Assembly: GCA_021790075.1 (NCBI GenBank)
Contig: JAJYIN010000095.1
Location: 1-7,907, forward strand
Length of the DNA: 7,907 bases
Origin: Actinomycetes bacterium
GTDB taxonomy: Bacteria; Actinomycetota; Thermoleophilia; BMS3ABIN01
Direction: 5' to 3'
Shown here: piece after piece, positions 1-5,672 of the stretch
Layout of the letters: each line of letters starts with the position of its first letter
Position numbering within the stretch: the first letter of the stretch is position 1
Position numbers and translations under genes: made by a program
Notes under the pieces: model-generated
Seen by the model: only the letters and a program-made list of their open reading frames with translations
What the model was told of the DNA's origin: nothing
Databases searched by the model: none

Positions 1-855
1 AACCATGGGGCCCATGGCTCGGCGTATGCTGGGTGGGGTCCTGGTGCTGCTGGTCGGGTCCGCGTCCAGGAAGATGCGGCTGACCTCCGCCTCGGCCTCC
101 GCGGTATGCGGCGCCTCGCCGCCCATGGATTGCATGTTCCAGTGATTTATGGACATGCCGGGGGTCGCCAGCTGATATGCGGGCAGCTTCATGATATGCC
201 CGGGGTTGTTGGGATCATCGAACTGTGAAGTCATGAAAGGCAGCAGGAACGCATGCATGCCGCCATAAATGACGAGCCGCTCCATTTTTTCAGGGTGGTC
301 TCCCGCGTATTTGGCTGCGACCACGGCGCCCCACGACCAGCCCAGAACATTGGTTTTGCTGACGCCTCTCAGGCTGCATATATACTGAACGGCCGCTTCC
401 ACGTCCTGCTCCGCGTCCGGGGTCCGCATCTGCGGCGGATTGGCCATCATGGGCTGGTTGAACGCCGGCGGGCGGCCGGAGGCACCGAAACCGCGGAAAT
501 CGAGCGCGAAGACGTCGTAACCGTTCCGGGCCAGATAGTCCATCATGTTGAATTCCGGCAGGGCGGAATCGAAAGCCTCGGCGGCGGGAACCCCGAAGGG
601 CTCGAGCAGGATGACAACACGGTCAGAGGTGAAGGATGTCTGGCCGGCCAGGCGTTTTTCTCTCATGGATAGGTTGATACCCGGCTCGACCGACGGAACC
701 GTGTGCATCTGCAGGGATACCGCCTCCGGGGGGACGACCGCGCCCGCATCGCCGGCGTTGCCCAGGAACAACAAAAGGAATGCCGCGGCGATGAGGGCGG
801 TTGCGACCAGTCCGGCCACCAGGGGCGGCCGGCCAGTCAGGTTGACATGTTTCAT
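1..855 (-). CDS. Alpha/beta hydrolase, exported or membrane-anchored (3' end cut by window)
   Basis: Reading the minus strand from ATG at 855 gives 285 open codons up to the window edge, so the C-terminus is missing. Residues 1-9 are polar or basic and 10-32 form one hydrophobic helix, indicating a signal peptide or N-terminal anchor and an extracytoplasmic hydrolase domain. The fold is supported by ALDFRGFGASG (117-127) after a predicted strand and by the nucleophile elbow GWSWG (172-176), making Ser174 the likely nucleophile. The catalytic acid and His would lie beyond the edge. The usual His-Gly oxyanion dipeptide is not visible; the equivalent strand ends in LLEPFG (83-88). AGGAAAGGAG stands just upstream of the ATG. 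Substrate is unknown; esterase, lipase-like or haloperoxidase-like enzymes share these motifs. Fold confidence is high, function low. Confidence 0.85.
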   Translation of the reverse strand, partial: MKHVNLTGRPPLVAGLVATALIAAAFLLLFLGNAGDAGAVVPPEAVSLQMHTVPSVEPGINLSMREKRLAGQTSFTSDRVVILLEPFGVPAAEAFDSALPEFNMMDYLARNGYDVFALDFRGFGASGRPPAFNQPMMANPPQMRTPDAEQDVEAAVQYICSLRGVSKTNVLGWSWGAVVAAKYAGDHPEKMERLVIYGGMHAFLLPFMTSQFDDPNNPGHIMKLPAYQLATPGMSINHWNMQSMGGEAPHTAEAEAEVSRIFLDADPTSSTRTPPSIRRAMGPMV

Positions 856-891
856 TATTCTCCTTTCCTCACTTTCGGGCAGCGCATTTTT

Positions 892-948
892 TCACGGATG
901 CAGCAGGCGCCAGGTCCTCAAGCGCTTCGGTTTTGCCGGAAAGCTCAT
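892..948 (-). CDS. Candidate 18-residue leader ORF upstream of the hydrolase
   Basis: AAAGGAGGTGA (959-949), a near-perfect anti-16S match, directly precedes ATG at 948. The frame encodes MSFPAKPKRLRTWRLLHP and stops at TGA (894-892). It is in frame with the hydrolase ATG at 855 and separated from it by this single TGA, with no other stop between. A second micro-ORF of 10 codons starts at 887 and its TAA overlaps the hydrolase ATG (TAATG). Possible readings are a regulatory leader peptide, translational coupling, or an older N-terminus cut off by the TGA. The 3-nt gap between GGAGG and ATG is short. No homology is recognised. Confidence 0.3.
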   Translation of the reverse strand: MSFPAKPKRLRTWRLLHP

Positions 949-1038
949 TCACCTCCTTTGGCCGGAATTGCTCCCGTATTGACCCGTTGGCCGCGGAAAA
1001 GAGATCTCAACCCCCACCGGGCGGCGGCGTCCGGGCAT

Positions 1039-1083
1039 AAAAAAAAGACCATCCCGCAAGCAGCAAGCTTGCGTGAAGGCCTT
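1039..1083 (-). terminator. Intrinsic terminator (attenuator or small-RNA end), minus strand
   Basis: On the minus strand an outer stem AAGGCC/GGTCTT (one G-U pair) encloses a 4x4 partly mismatched internal loop and a perfect inner stem CGCAAGC/GCTTGCG with loop TTGCT. It is followed at once by eight further T residues (1046-1039), a textbook intrinsic terminator. No gene ends just upstream on this strand, so it most likely ends a small RNA or acts as an attenuator in the long leader of the hydrolase gene. Confidence 0.65.
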
Positions 1084-1126
1084 CCTAGCCCTCCGCGGCA
1101 GCCGTCTCGGCGCCGTGGAGAATGTG
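1039..1126 (-). ncRNA. Candidate small RNA or 5' attenuator leader
   Basis: A predicted start near 1126 (about seven bases past the -10 at 1138-1133) and the terminator at 1083-1039 delimit a transcript of roughly 88 nt. It would hold two consecutive hairpins. The first pairs CTCCACGGC (1120-1112) with GCCGCGGAG (1099-1091) with one mismatch, and contains an inner GCCG/CGGC stem with loop AGA. The second is the terminator itself. It has no plausible ORF and matches no RNA family I recognise. If the terminator is bypassed, the same transcript would continue into the leader ORF and the hydrolase. Confidence 0.35.
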
Positions 1127-1161
1127 ACAGCAAGGTTACACTCACAAGGCTGTCAAGTCAA
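1123..1161 (-). promoter_or_regulatory. Sigma70-like promoter with overlapping dyad operator
   Basis: The minus strand reads TTGACT (1161-1156), a 17-bp spacer, then TAACCT (1138-1133), which fits the TANNNT -10 usual in GC-rich Gram-positives. Two inverted repeats overlap it. TGACAGC (1125-1131) and GCTGTCA (1149-1155) are perfect 7-bp arms 17 bp apart, filling the spacer. TGTGAC-N6-GTTACA (1123-1140) is an 18-bp imperfect dyad across the -10 and start region. A repressor or activator at these dyads is an inference; the regulator is unknown. Confidence 0.45.
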
Positions 1162-1194
1162 CAGGCCGAATTGCCTCGATGTGTTATTTCCTGC

Positions 1195-1220
1195 AAGCCG
1201 TGCATGAGAAGGCACGGCTT
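1195..1220. other. Perfect 9-bp hairpin without T-tract
   Basis: AAGCCGTGC (1195-1203) and GCACGGCTT (1212-1220) are exact inverted repeats around an 8-nt loop. Neither strand has a T-run after it, so intrinsic termination is not supported. It lies between the DUF7144 terminator and the 1123-1161 promoter. Confidence 0.4.
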
Positions 1221-1254
1221 CGGAAAGCAAGAACGAAACAGGTGTGATATGCCG

Positions 1255-1288
1255 AAAAGACAGGGCGCGGATTAATCCACGCCCTGTC
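1255..1288 (-). terminator. Near-palindromic 30-bp intrinsic terminator of the DUF7144 gene
   Basis: Positions 1259-1288 form two 15-base halves that are reverse complements with a single mismatch: GACAGGGCG/CGCCCTGTC outside and GGATT/AATCC at the centre. On the minus strand the stem is followed immediately by TTTT (1258-1255). The plus-strand side has no T-run, so it should act on minus transcripts, ending the DUF7144 message about 145 nt after its stop codon. Confidence 0.7.
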
Positions 1289-1321
1289 CGGATCAGCTTC
1301 CCCTGGCAGGAGATCCGGCTA

Positions 1322-1443
1322 CTCGGCGGTACCCTGCCTCAGGTTTTCCATGGCGGGCTGGCCCGGCTCGGCGGGGCCCTGCCTCAGCTGTTCATGGCAA
1401 GGTGGCAAGGGCCCGGCTCGGCCGGACCCTGCCTCAGGTTTCC
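1322..1443. repeat. Three imperfect tandem repeats, 45-50 bp period
   Basis: Copies begin at 1322, 1367 and 1417, each with CTCGGC followed by variants of CCCTGCCTCAG; the first two also share an ATGGC segment and a CCCGG end. Periods are 45 and 50 bp and the third copy is partial. On the minus strand the third copy contains the last codons and TGA of the DUF7144 gene (CCTGAGGCAGGG), so the array looks like tandem copying of that gene's 3' end into its 3' UTR. GC-rich CCGGC/GCCGG stems recur in the units. Confidence 0.65.
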
Positions 1444-1847
1444 GTGATATCATGCCCATGCGCCGTCAGGGCCCAGATAACGGCAATGGAAAGCGCGATG
1501 ATCAGGATGGACCACAGCGGATAATACGGGAGGAAGAAGAAGTTCTCGATCCCGATGATAATCGCCATGATCACGCCGACCGTGCGCGCCCAGACCGCGC
1601 CGCTGAACAAGCCGAAGCCGGCAGCCAGAACGACGATGCCGATGATCAGGTGGATCCACCCCCAGGCGGTGACATTCAGCCTGAAAACGTAATCAGACGT
1701 CACCGCGTAGAAGTTGTTCTGGAAGATTCCGGACAGGCCGGCAATCACATCAAAGACGCCGATGATGATCATCATGAAGGCCGCAAACCCGGTAAAGCCT
1801 AACGCCCAAGCGCTGGGTTCATGTCTCTGTACACCATGTTGGGACAT
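1434..1847 (-). CDS. DUF7144-family four-helix membrane protein
   Basis: The 137-residue product has four hydrophobic segments: roughly residues 14-40 (WALGFTGFAAFMMIIIGVF), 60-80 (AWGWIHLIIGIVVLAAGFGL), 85-100 (WARTVGVIMAIIIGI) and 107-128 (YPLWSILIIALSIAVIWAL). The TAWGWIHLIIGI and FLPYYPLWSILII blocks are typical of DUF7144 proteins, an actinobacterial membrane family of unknown function. ATG at 1847 is preferred: AGGAGG (1857-1852) is 4 nt from it but only 1 nt from the in-frame GTG at 1850. The gene is divergent from RACo, has a SigB-like promoter and ends at the palindromic terminator at 1255-1288. A stress-linked envelope role is inferred only from the promoter. Confidence 0.85.
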   Translation of the reverse strand: MSQHGVQRHEPSAWALGFTGFAAFMMIIIGVFDVIAGLSGIFQNNFYAVTSDYVFRLNVTAWGWIHLIIGIVVLAAGFGLFSGAVWARTVGVIMAIIIGIENFFFLPYYPLWSILIIALSIAVIWALTAHGHDITET

Positions 1848-1889
1848 CACCCCTCCTTTCGTATTCCCGCAGGTTTTTCTATCAATCGC

Positions 1890-1915
1890 TTACCCATTTG
1901 CAGGCAAAAATAACC
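1890..1915 (-). promoter_or_regulatory. SigB/SigF-type general-stress promoter for the DUF7144 gene
   Basis: The minus strand reads GGTTAT (1915-1910), 14 nt, then GGGTAA (1895-1890). This fits the general-stress sigma pattern GTTT-N13-16-GGGTA of Bacillus SigB and mycobacterial SigF. The predicted start near 1883 leaves a leader of about 35 nt before ATG 1847. Two short motifs can occur by chance, but spacing, orientation and position all agree. Confidence 0.5.
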
Positions 1916-1964
1916 AAAAAGAATCCGTGGCTATCACTCATCAAACCAGGACGCCGCTGTTTTT

Positions 1965-1997
1965 TTGAATCCCTCTTCCAGGTAGGTTATATATAAT
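1965..1997 (+). promoter_or_regulatory. Promoter of the RACo gene, probably leaderless
   Basis: An AT-rich TATATATAAT block holds a perfect TATAAT (1992-1997) ending 8 bp before ATG 2006, so transcription should start at or within a few bases of the start codon. No Shine-Dalgarno lies at a usable distance; AGGTAGG (1980-1986) is 19 nt away. A possible -35, TTGAAT (1965-1970), is 17 bp from the overlapping TATATA (1988-1993) but 21 bp from TATAAT. Confidence 0.5.
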
Positions 1998-2005
1998 TAA
2001 TCGCG

Positions 2006-3952
2006 ATGGCCGACACCCGGACACACACAGTCACCTTTCAGCCCGGCGATATCGTCTGCGAGGGCGTGCCGCACGGGGCCAACCTGCTGCGCGTGGCGCT
2101 GCTGGAGGGCGTGCACATCAACGCATCCTGCGGCGGCACCGGCACCTGCGGCAAGTGCAAGGTGATGATCCAGGGAGAATATGACGGCGGCCGGTCGGCC
2201 AAGCTTTCCGAGGAAGATTTCCAGGCTGACCTGCGCCTGGCCTGCCGGGTGACGGTGCTGGGCGGCCTTTCCGTGACCATTCCGGAGGAATCGCGCATGG
2301 GCGACGCGGTGGCCCTCACGCACGAGCGCCGGCCTGGTCCCGGGCGGGTGCTGTCGGCCCAGGACTTGGAGAACCTGGTCACCGGCTGGAGCATCGACCC
2401 GGTGGTCAAGCGTTTTGCGCTCGCGCTGGAGCCGCCGGACGCGGCCAACAACATTGACGACCTGGACCGCCTGAAACTGGGCCTGAAGGCGCAGCACCAG
2501 ATCGAGAACGCCTCGGTCGACTTCCACGTCATCCGCGATCTGCCGGAGGCGCTCAGAATGGAGGACTGGTCCGTCACCGCTACGGTGGTGGAGCGGCCCC
2601 GGGGGCCCAAGGTGATTCAGGTGGCGCCCGGCAACCGCACCAGCGAGGATTATTCCATCGTGCTGGACATCGGCACCACCAGCGTCTACGCGCAACTGCT
2701 GGACTTAAACGCCGGCCGGACGGTGGCCCAGGCCTCCGAGTACAACGACCAGATCAGCTATGGTGAGGATGTCATCACACGTATCGTCTATTCGCAGAAG
2801 ATAGGGGGGAGGAAGAAGCTGCAGGAGGCGGTGGTCAGGACGATCACCCAGGTGGTCGAGAAGGTGCTGGACAAGGCCGGGGTGGACCGCTGCCAGGTGT
2901 CCCACATGGTGGCGGCCGGCAACACTACGATGACACATCTGCTTACCGGCGTCAACCCAAAATATATCCGCATTGCTCCTTACGTGCCCGCGGCCAGCTT
3001 CCTGCCGCCGGTGCGGGCTCATAACCTGGGCATTGACGTCTGCGACCACGTGCATATGTATACATTCCCCTGCGTGTCAAGCTATGTCGGCGGTGACATC
3101 GTCAGCGGCATCATCGGCTCCGGCGTCTTCCAGACCGGCAAGATCACGCTCTACGTCGACATCGGCACCAACGGCGAGGCCGTGGTGGGCAATCGTGAAT
3201 GGCTGGTGGCGACCTCCTGCTCGGCCGGCCCCGCTTTTGAGGGCGGCGGCATCAAGCACGGCATGCGGGCCACCCGCGGCGCCATCGAGGCGGTGCAGGT
3301 GGCGCCCAGCACCGGCGAGCCGCACATCCTCACCATCGGGCGCAAGCAGCCCATCGGCATCTGCGGCTCCGGCATCATCGATGCGGCCGCCGAACTGTTG
3401 GAGGCAGGCATCCTGGGGCAGAACGGGAAGTTCAAGGAGGAGGCGGCGGGGGAATGGCTGCGCCGCAACCAGGACGGCCAGTGGGAATACGTGCTGGTGC
3501 GCGCGGAATACAGCGGCACCGGCCAGGACATCGTCATCACCGAGCCCGACATCGACAACCTGATGCGGGCCAAGGGCGCCATCTTTGCCGGTATCACCAC
3601 GCTGTTGGCCAGCGTGGGCCTGGACATGGACGCGGTGGAGCAAGTGATCATCGCCGGCGGCTTCGGCAAATACCTGCAGGTGGACCGCGCTGCCGCCATC
3701 GGCCTCTTCCCGGAGATGGACGCCAGCCGCTTCACCTTCGTCGGCAACGGCTCCCTGCTGGGAGCGCGCCTGGTCTCCTTCTCCAAGGACATGCTCAAGG
3801 CAGCCGAAGAAGTGGCGCGCATGATGACAAATATCGAGCTTTCTGACAACCAAGGTTTCATGGACGAATACATGGCGGCGCTGTTTTTCCCGCACACCGA
3901 AATGAAGTTCTTCCCGCGGATGGAGGAGATTCTGCGGAATGCCGGCTCCTAG
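2006..3952 (+). CDS. RACo-type corrinoid activator: [2Fe-2S] ferredoxin plus ASKHA ATPase
   Basis: This 648-residue cytoplasmic protein belongs to the reductive activators of corrinoid proteins (DUF4445/ASKHA). They use ATP and a [2Fe-2S] centre to return inactive Co(II) corrinoid protein to Co(I), chiefly CoFeSP of the Wood-Ljungdahl pathway. An N-terminal ferredoxin domain carries Cys42, Cys48, Cys51 and Cys80 in CX5CX2CXnC spacing. A linker (about 100-210) leads to the ATPase, with phosphate motifs VLDIGTTSV (219-227) and VDIGTNGE (384-391), GICGSGIID (451-459) and adenosine motif IIAGGFG (548-554). No CX2CX2C cluster stands at the C-terminus, which argues against RamA, whose [4Fe-4S] clusters are C-terminal. 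Length is normal for the family. The stop shares the sequence CTAG with the stop of the convergent toxin gene. Activation of a methyltransferase corrinoid protein instead of CoFeSP remains possible. Confidence 0.93.
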   Translation: MADTRTHTVTFQPGDIVCEGVPHGANLLRVALLEGVHINASCGGTGTCGKCKVMIQGEYDGGRSAKLSEEDFQADLRLACRVTVLGGLSVTIPEESRMGDAVALTHERRPGPGRVLSAQDLENLVTGWSIDPVVKRFALALEPPDAANNIDDLDRLKLGLKAQHQIENASVDFHVIRDLPEALRMEDWSVTATVVERPRGPKVIQVAPGNRTSEDYSIVLDIGTTSVYAQLLDLNAGRTVAQASEYNDQISYGEDVITRIVYSQKIGGRKKLQEAVVRTITQVVEKVLDKAGVDRCQVSHMVAAGNTTMTHLLTGVNPKYIRIAPYVPAASFLPPVRAHNLGIDVCDHVHMYTFPCVSSYVGGDIVSGIIGSGVFQTGKITLYVDIGTNGEAVVGNREWLVATSCSAGPAFEGGGIKHGMRATRGAIEAVQVAPSTGEPHILTIGRKQPIGICGSGIIDAAAELLEAGILGQNGKFKEEAAGEWLRRNQDGQWEYVLVRAEYSGTGQDIVITEPDIDNLMRAKGAIFAGITTLLASVGLDMDAVEQVIIAGGFGKYLQVDRAAAIGLFPEMDASRFTFVGNGSLLGARLVSFSKDMLKAAEEVARMMTNIELSDNQGFMDEYMAALFFPHTEMKFFPRMEEILRNAGS

Positions 3953-4410
3953 GCAAAAGCGGAGGGGTCCAAACGCGTAATCTCTCCGACGGAGTCGAAA
4001 TCGCGGTCGGTGGAAATGATACGCCCGATGCCGTTGTTCAGAGCCACGGCGGCATGAACGCAGTCGCGACTGCTTATACGCGGATAAATTTCAGCAAGAT
4101 GAACGGCCAGACGCATGTCTGCTTCCATCACAGGCAGAGCAGGGTGAAATATTTCCATCGCTTGTCTGGCAAGCTCGATGCCCGTTGTCCGCCGGTTTCT
4201 GGACGAGTAGTAATGCAGCAATTCCTGAACGACCTCGACACTTACTGCTGCCCCGGTTTCGCCAATGGCCACAGAATTGAGTAACTTCAAACAGTGTCTC
4301 TTGTATGGATGCGAAGAACCCGAAGCGTAGATAATGATATTGGTGTCTATAAAATATGAGACGCGTTTGGCTTGGCTAGCCGTTGCCTTCCTTCTCTCCT
4401 TTTTTCCCAT
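3949..4410 (-). CDS. vapC: PIN-domain ribonuclease toxin, VapC-like
   Basis: This 153-residue protein has the PIN-domain pattern: YFIDTNIIIYA (19-29, Asp22), VQELLHYY (61-68, Glu63), SSRDCVHAAVA (113-123, Asp116) and STDRDFD (133-139, Asp135). These are the four acidic positions that bind metal in VapC-type RNases. Such toxins cut specific RNAs, often tRNA or rRNA, and are held inactive by their antitoxin. ATG at 4410 follows GAGGAAGAG and leaves an 18-residue basic N-terminal extension before the first strand; no later start is available. The gene overlaps the upstream antitoxin by 35 bp, indicating co-translation. The target RNA cannot be read from sequence. The locus looks more AT-rich than its neighbours. 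Confidence 0.88.
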   Translation of the reverse strand: MGKKERRKATASQAKRVSYFIDTNIIIYASGSSHPYKRHCLKLLNSVAIGETGAAVSVEVVQELLHYYSSRNRRTTGIELARQAMEIFHPALPVMEADMRLAVHLAEIYPRISSRDCVHAAVALNNGIGRIISTDRDFDSVGEITRLDPSAFA

Positions 4411-4669
4411 TCTCTTCCTCTGGCAGGCTGGATAAGTGGCCCTCGATTATCTCTTTCTCCATGGTTTCCCAATCAGACACGGGCACATTCATAGCCGCGA
4501 TTCTTTCAACCGCCTTGAGTTTTCGTTCCCGGTCGCTGATGTACACCTGATCAACGGCGTCTCGAATTAGTGAGGCGACAGAACCGCCCCGTGTCTCGGC
4601 CTCGCGCATGAGCCGCTCGTATTGCTCTTCAGAAAGTAACACCTGAGTTCTTTTGTTATATTTTGGCAT
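4376..4669 (-). CDS. vapB: Ribbon-helix-helix antitoxin, VapB/CopG-like
   Basis: The 97-residue product starts with a strand KRTQVLLSEE (6-15), then helix EEQYERLMREAETRGG and turn-helix SVASLIRDAVDQVY (30-43), the ribbon-helix-helix plan of CopG-type DNA-binding antitoxins. Residues 44-97 are charged, with acidic and Lys/Gly-rich stretches, as expected for a flexible region that wraps the toxin. The dimer is expected to neutralise the PIN toxin and repress its own promoter; repeats suited to this lie at 4685-4704. ATG at 4669 has no clear Shine-Dalgarno. The coding end extends 35 bp into vapC. Confidence 0.85.
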   Translation of the reverse strand: MPKYNKRTQVLLSEEQYERLMREAETRGGSVASLIRDAVDQVYISDRERKLKAVERIAAMNVPVSDWETMEKEIIEGHLSSLPEEENGKKGEKEGNG

Positions 4670-4684
4670 GAATTAAGGAAATGT

Positions 4685-4730
4685 TATGTATGCACATGCA
4701 CATAGTACTTTTTTCCCGGGACGGTTTCAA
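4685..4730 (-). promoter_or_regulatory. vapBC promoter and autoregulatory operator candidate
   Basis: The minus strand has TTGAAA (4730-4725), a 17-bp spacer and TACTAT (4707-4702), a good sigma70 promoter with a start near 4695 and a leader of about 26 nt. Across the start site the plus strand reads TATGT (4685-4689) and ACATA (4700-4704) as inverted arms, with two tandem ATGCAC units (4690-4695, 4696-4701) inside. Short repeated half-sites at the -10/start region are what an autorepressing ribbon-helix-helix antitoxin normally binds. Confidence 0.55.
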
Positions 4731-4837
4731 GCCAACCAAGCGCTGTAAACAGGAAAGGACTGGCCGCGCAATCCGGAACGGTTCGATGTGGCTGCGCCAG
4801 GGAATGACATTTATCGAACATCGTTAAAGGGGTTGAT

Positions 4838-5599
4838 ATGACCACCATCGCTTTCGCCGGCAAGGGCGGCACCGGCAAGACCACCATATCCGCTCTGGCG
4901 GTGCGTTACCTCATAAATGCAGGCCAGACCCCGGTGCTGGCCGTAGACGCCGACCCCAACGCCAACCTGGGCGACACCCTCGGGGTGAAGGCCGCCATCA
5001 CGGTCGGCTCGGCCCGTGAGCAGGGATTCACGGGCGGCCGCGACATTCCTGGCGGCATGACCAAGGACCAGTTCGTCGAGTACAAGATCCAGGAAGCCCT
5101 GGCCGAAGGCGAGGGGTTTGACCTCCTCACGATGGGGCGGCCAGAGGGGGCGGGTTGCTACTGCTTTGCCAACAACATCATCCGCCGCTACATGGACGCT
5201 CTTGCCGGCGACTACCGCCACGTGGTGATGGACAACGAGGCCGGCCTCGAGCACCTCTCCCGGCGCACCACCCGCAAGACCGATTATCTGATCGTGGTCT
5301 CGGACGCCGGCGTGCGGGGTCTGCGGGCGGCCCGCAACGTTCTGGACCTGGCGGACGAGATGAAGATCGAGGTGGGGGAGGAGCTGTTCGTGCTCAACCG
5401 GGCGGGCGCCGGCTCGGCGGCGGCGCTGGGACCGGAAATGGAAAGGCTGGGCCTGGCCCTGGCGGCGACGGTTCCGGAAGACCCCGGGCTGTTTGAGGCC
5501 GAGGTCGCCGGCCGGTCCCTGCTCGAATTGCCGGGCAATTCGCCGGCGGTAAGCGCCGTCAAGCCGCTTCTTGACAGGATATTCAGCGGCGAAGCATGA
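4838..5599 (+). CDS. cooC: CooC/AcsF-type nickel-insertion ATPase for CODH/ACS
   Basis: The 253-residue product is a MinD/SIMIBI-class P-loop ATPase that delivers nickel to the active-site clusters of CO dehydrogenase or acetyl-CoA synthase. A deviant Walker A, GKGGTGKTT (8-16, with the signature Lys9), is followed by AVDADPNANLG (35-45), the nickel-binding Cys-X-Cys of GAGCYCFAN (Cys107, Cys109), and DNEAGLEHLSRRT (132-144), characteristic of CooC. Length matches the family. AAAGGGG sits 5 nt before ATG 4838. It reads away from vapBC, and a strong hairpin follows its stop by 5 bp. CooC and AcsF cannot be separated reliably without the partner enzyme genes. No convincing promoter was found in 4731-4837. 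Confidence 0.93.
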   Translation: MTTIAFAGKGGTGKTTISALAVRYLINAGQTPVLAVDADPNANLGDTLGVKAAITVGSAREQGFTGGRDIPGGMTKDQFVEYKIQEALAEGEGFDLLTMGRPEGAGCYCFANNIIRRYMDALAGDYRHVVMDNEAGLEHLSRRTTRKTDYLIVVSDAGVRGLRAARNVLDLADEMKIEVGEELFVLNRAGAGSAAALGPEMERLGLALAATVPEDPGLFEAEVAGRSLLELPGNSPAVSAVKPLLDRIFSGEA

Positions 5600-5604
5600 A
5601 ATGC

Positions 5605-5640
5605 GGCGGCGCCAACAATTGGCGCCGCCTTCGTCGTTTC
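5605..5640 (+). terminator. Terminator hairpin after cooC
   Basis: GGCGGCGCCAA (5605-5615) and TTGGCGCCGCC (5619-5629) form a perfect 11-bp stem with loop CAA, followed by TTCGTCGTTTC. The T-tract is interrupted, so termination may be partial and some read-through into folD is possible. A weak promoter-like pair for folD (TTGGCG at 5619, TAAGAT at 5644, 19-bp spacing) begins inside the right arm. Confidence 0.65.
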
Positions 5641-5672
5641 TGGTAAGATTCTGCAACCAAAACAGTAAAAGC

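Noticed and set aside
885..891. T-run on the plus strand as a terminator
   Set aside because: No stable hairpin precedes it on the plus strand and no plus-strand gene ends there.
945..1145. Minus-strand 66-codon open frame ending where the leader ORF begins (ATGA overlap)
   Set aside because: Composition is not protein-like, it has no clear ribosome-binding site, and it runs through the U8 terminator and hairpins at 1039-1120.
1244..1447. Plus-strand 67-codon frame with a repeated LGG-LPQ peptide pattern
   Set aside because: The peptide repeats only mirror the DNA tandem repeats; there is no ribosome-binding site and it crosses the DUF7144 terminator.
1350..1802. Plus-strand 150-codon frame opposite DUF7144
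   Set aside because: It is antisense to a well-supported membrane protein, and its Asp/Arg/Gln-rich composition is the usual shadow of hydrophobic codons.
3077..3897. Long minus-strand open frames opposite the RACo gene
   Set aside because: High GC leaves antisense frames open; RACo motifs run continuously on the plus strand and the antisense products match no family.
4776..4800. GGTTCGA resembling a tRNA T-arm
   Set aside because: No acceptor stem, anticodon arm or D-arm can be formed around it.
4813..4828. SOS-box-like sequence CGAACATCGTT upstream of cooC
   Set aside because: The spacing between half-sites is one base short and the right arm does not match the consensus.
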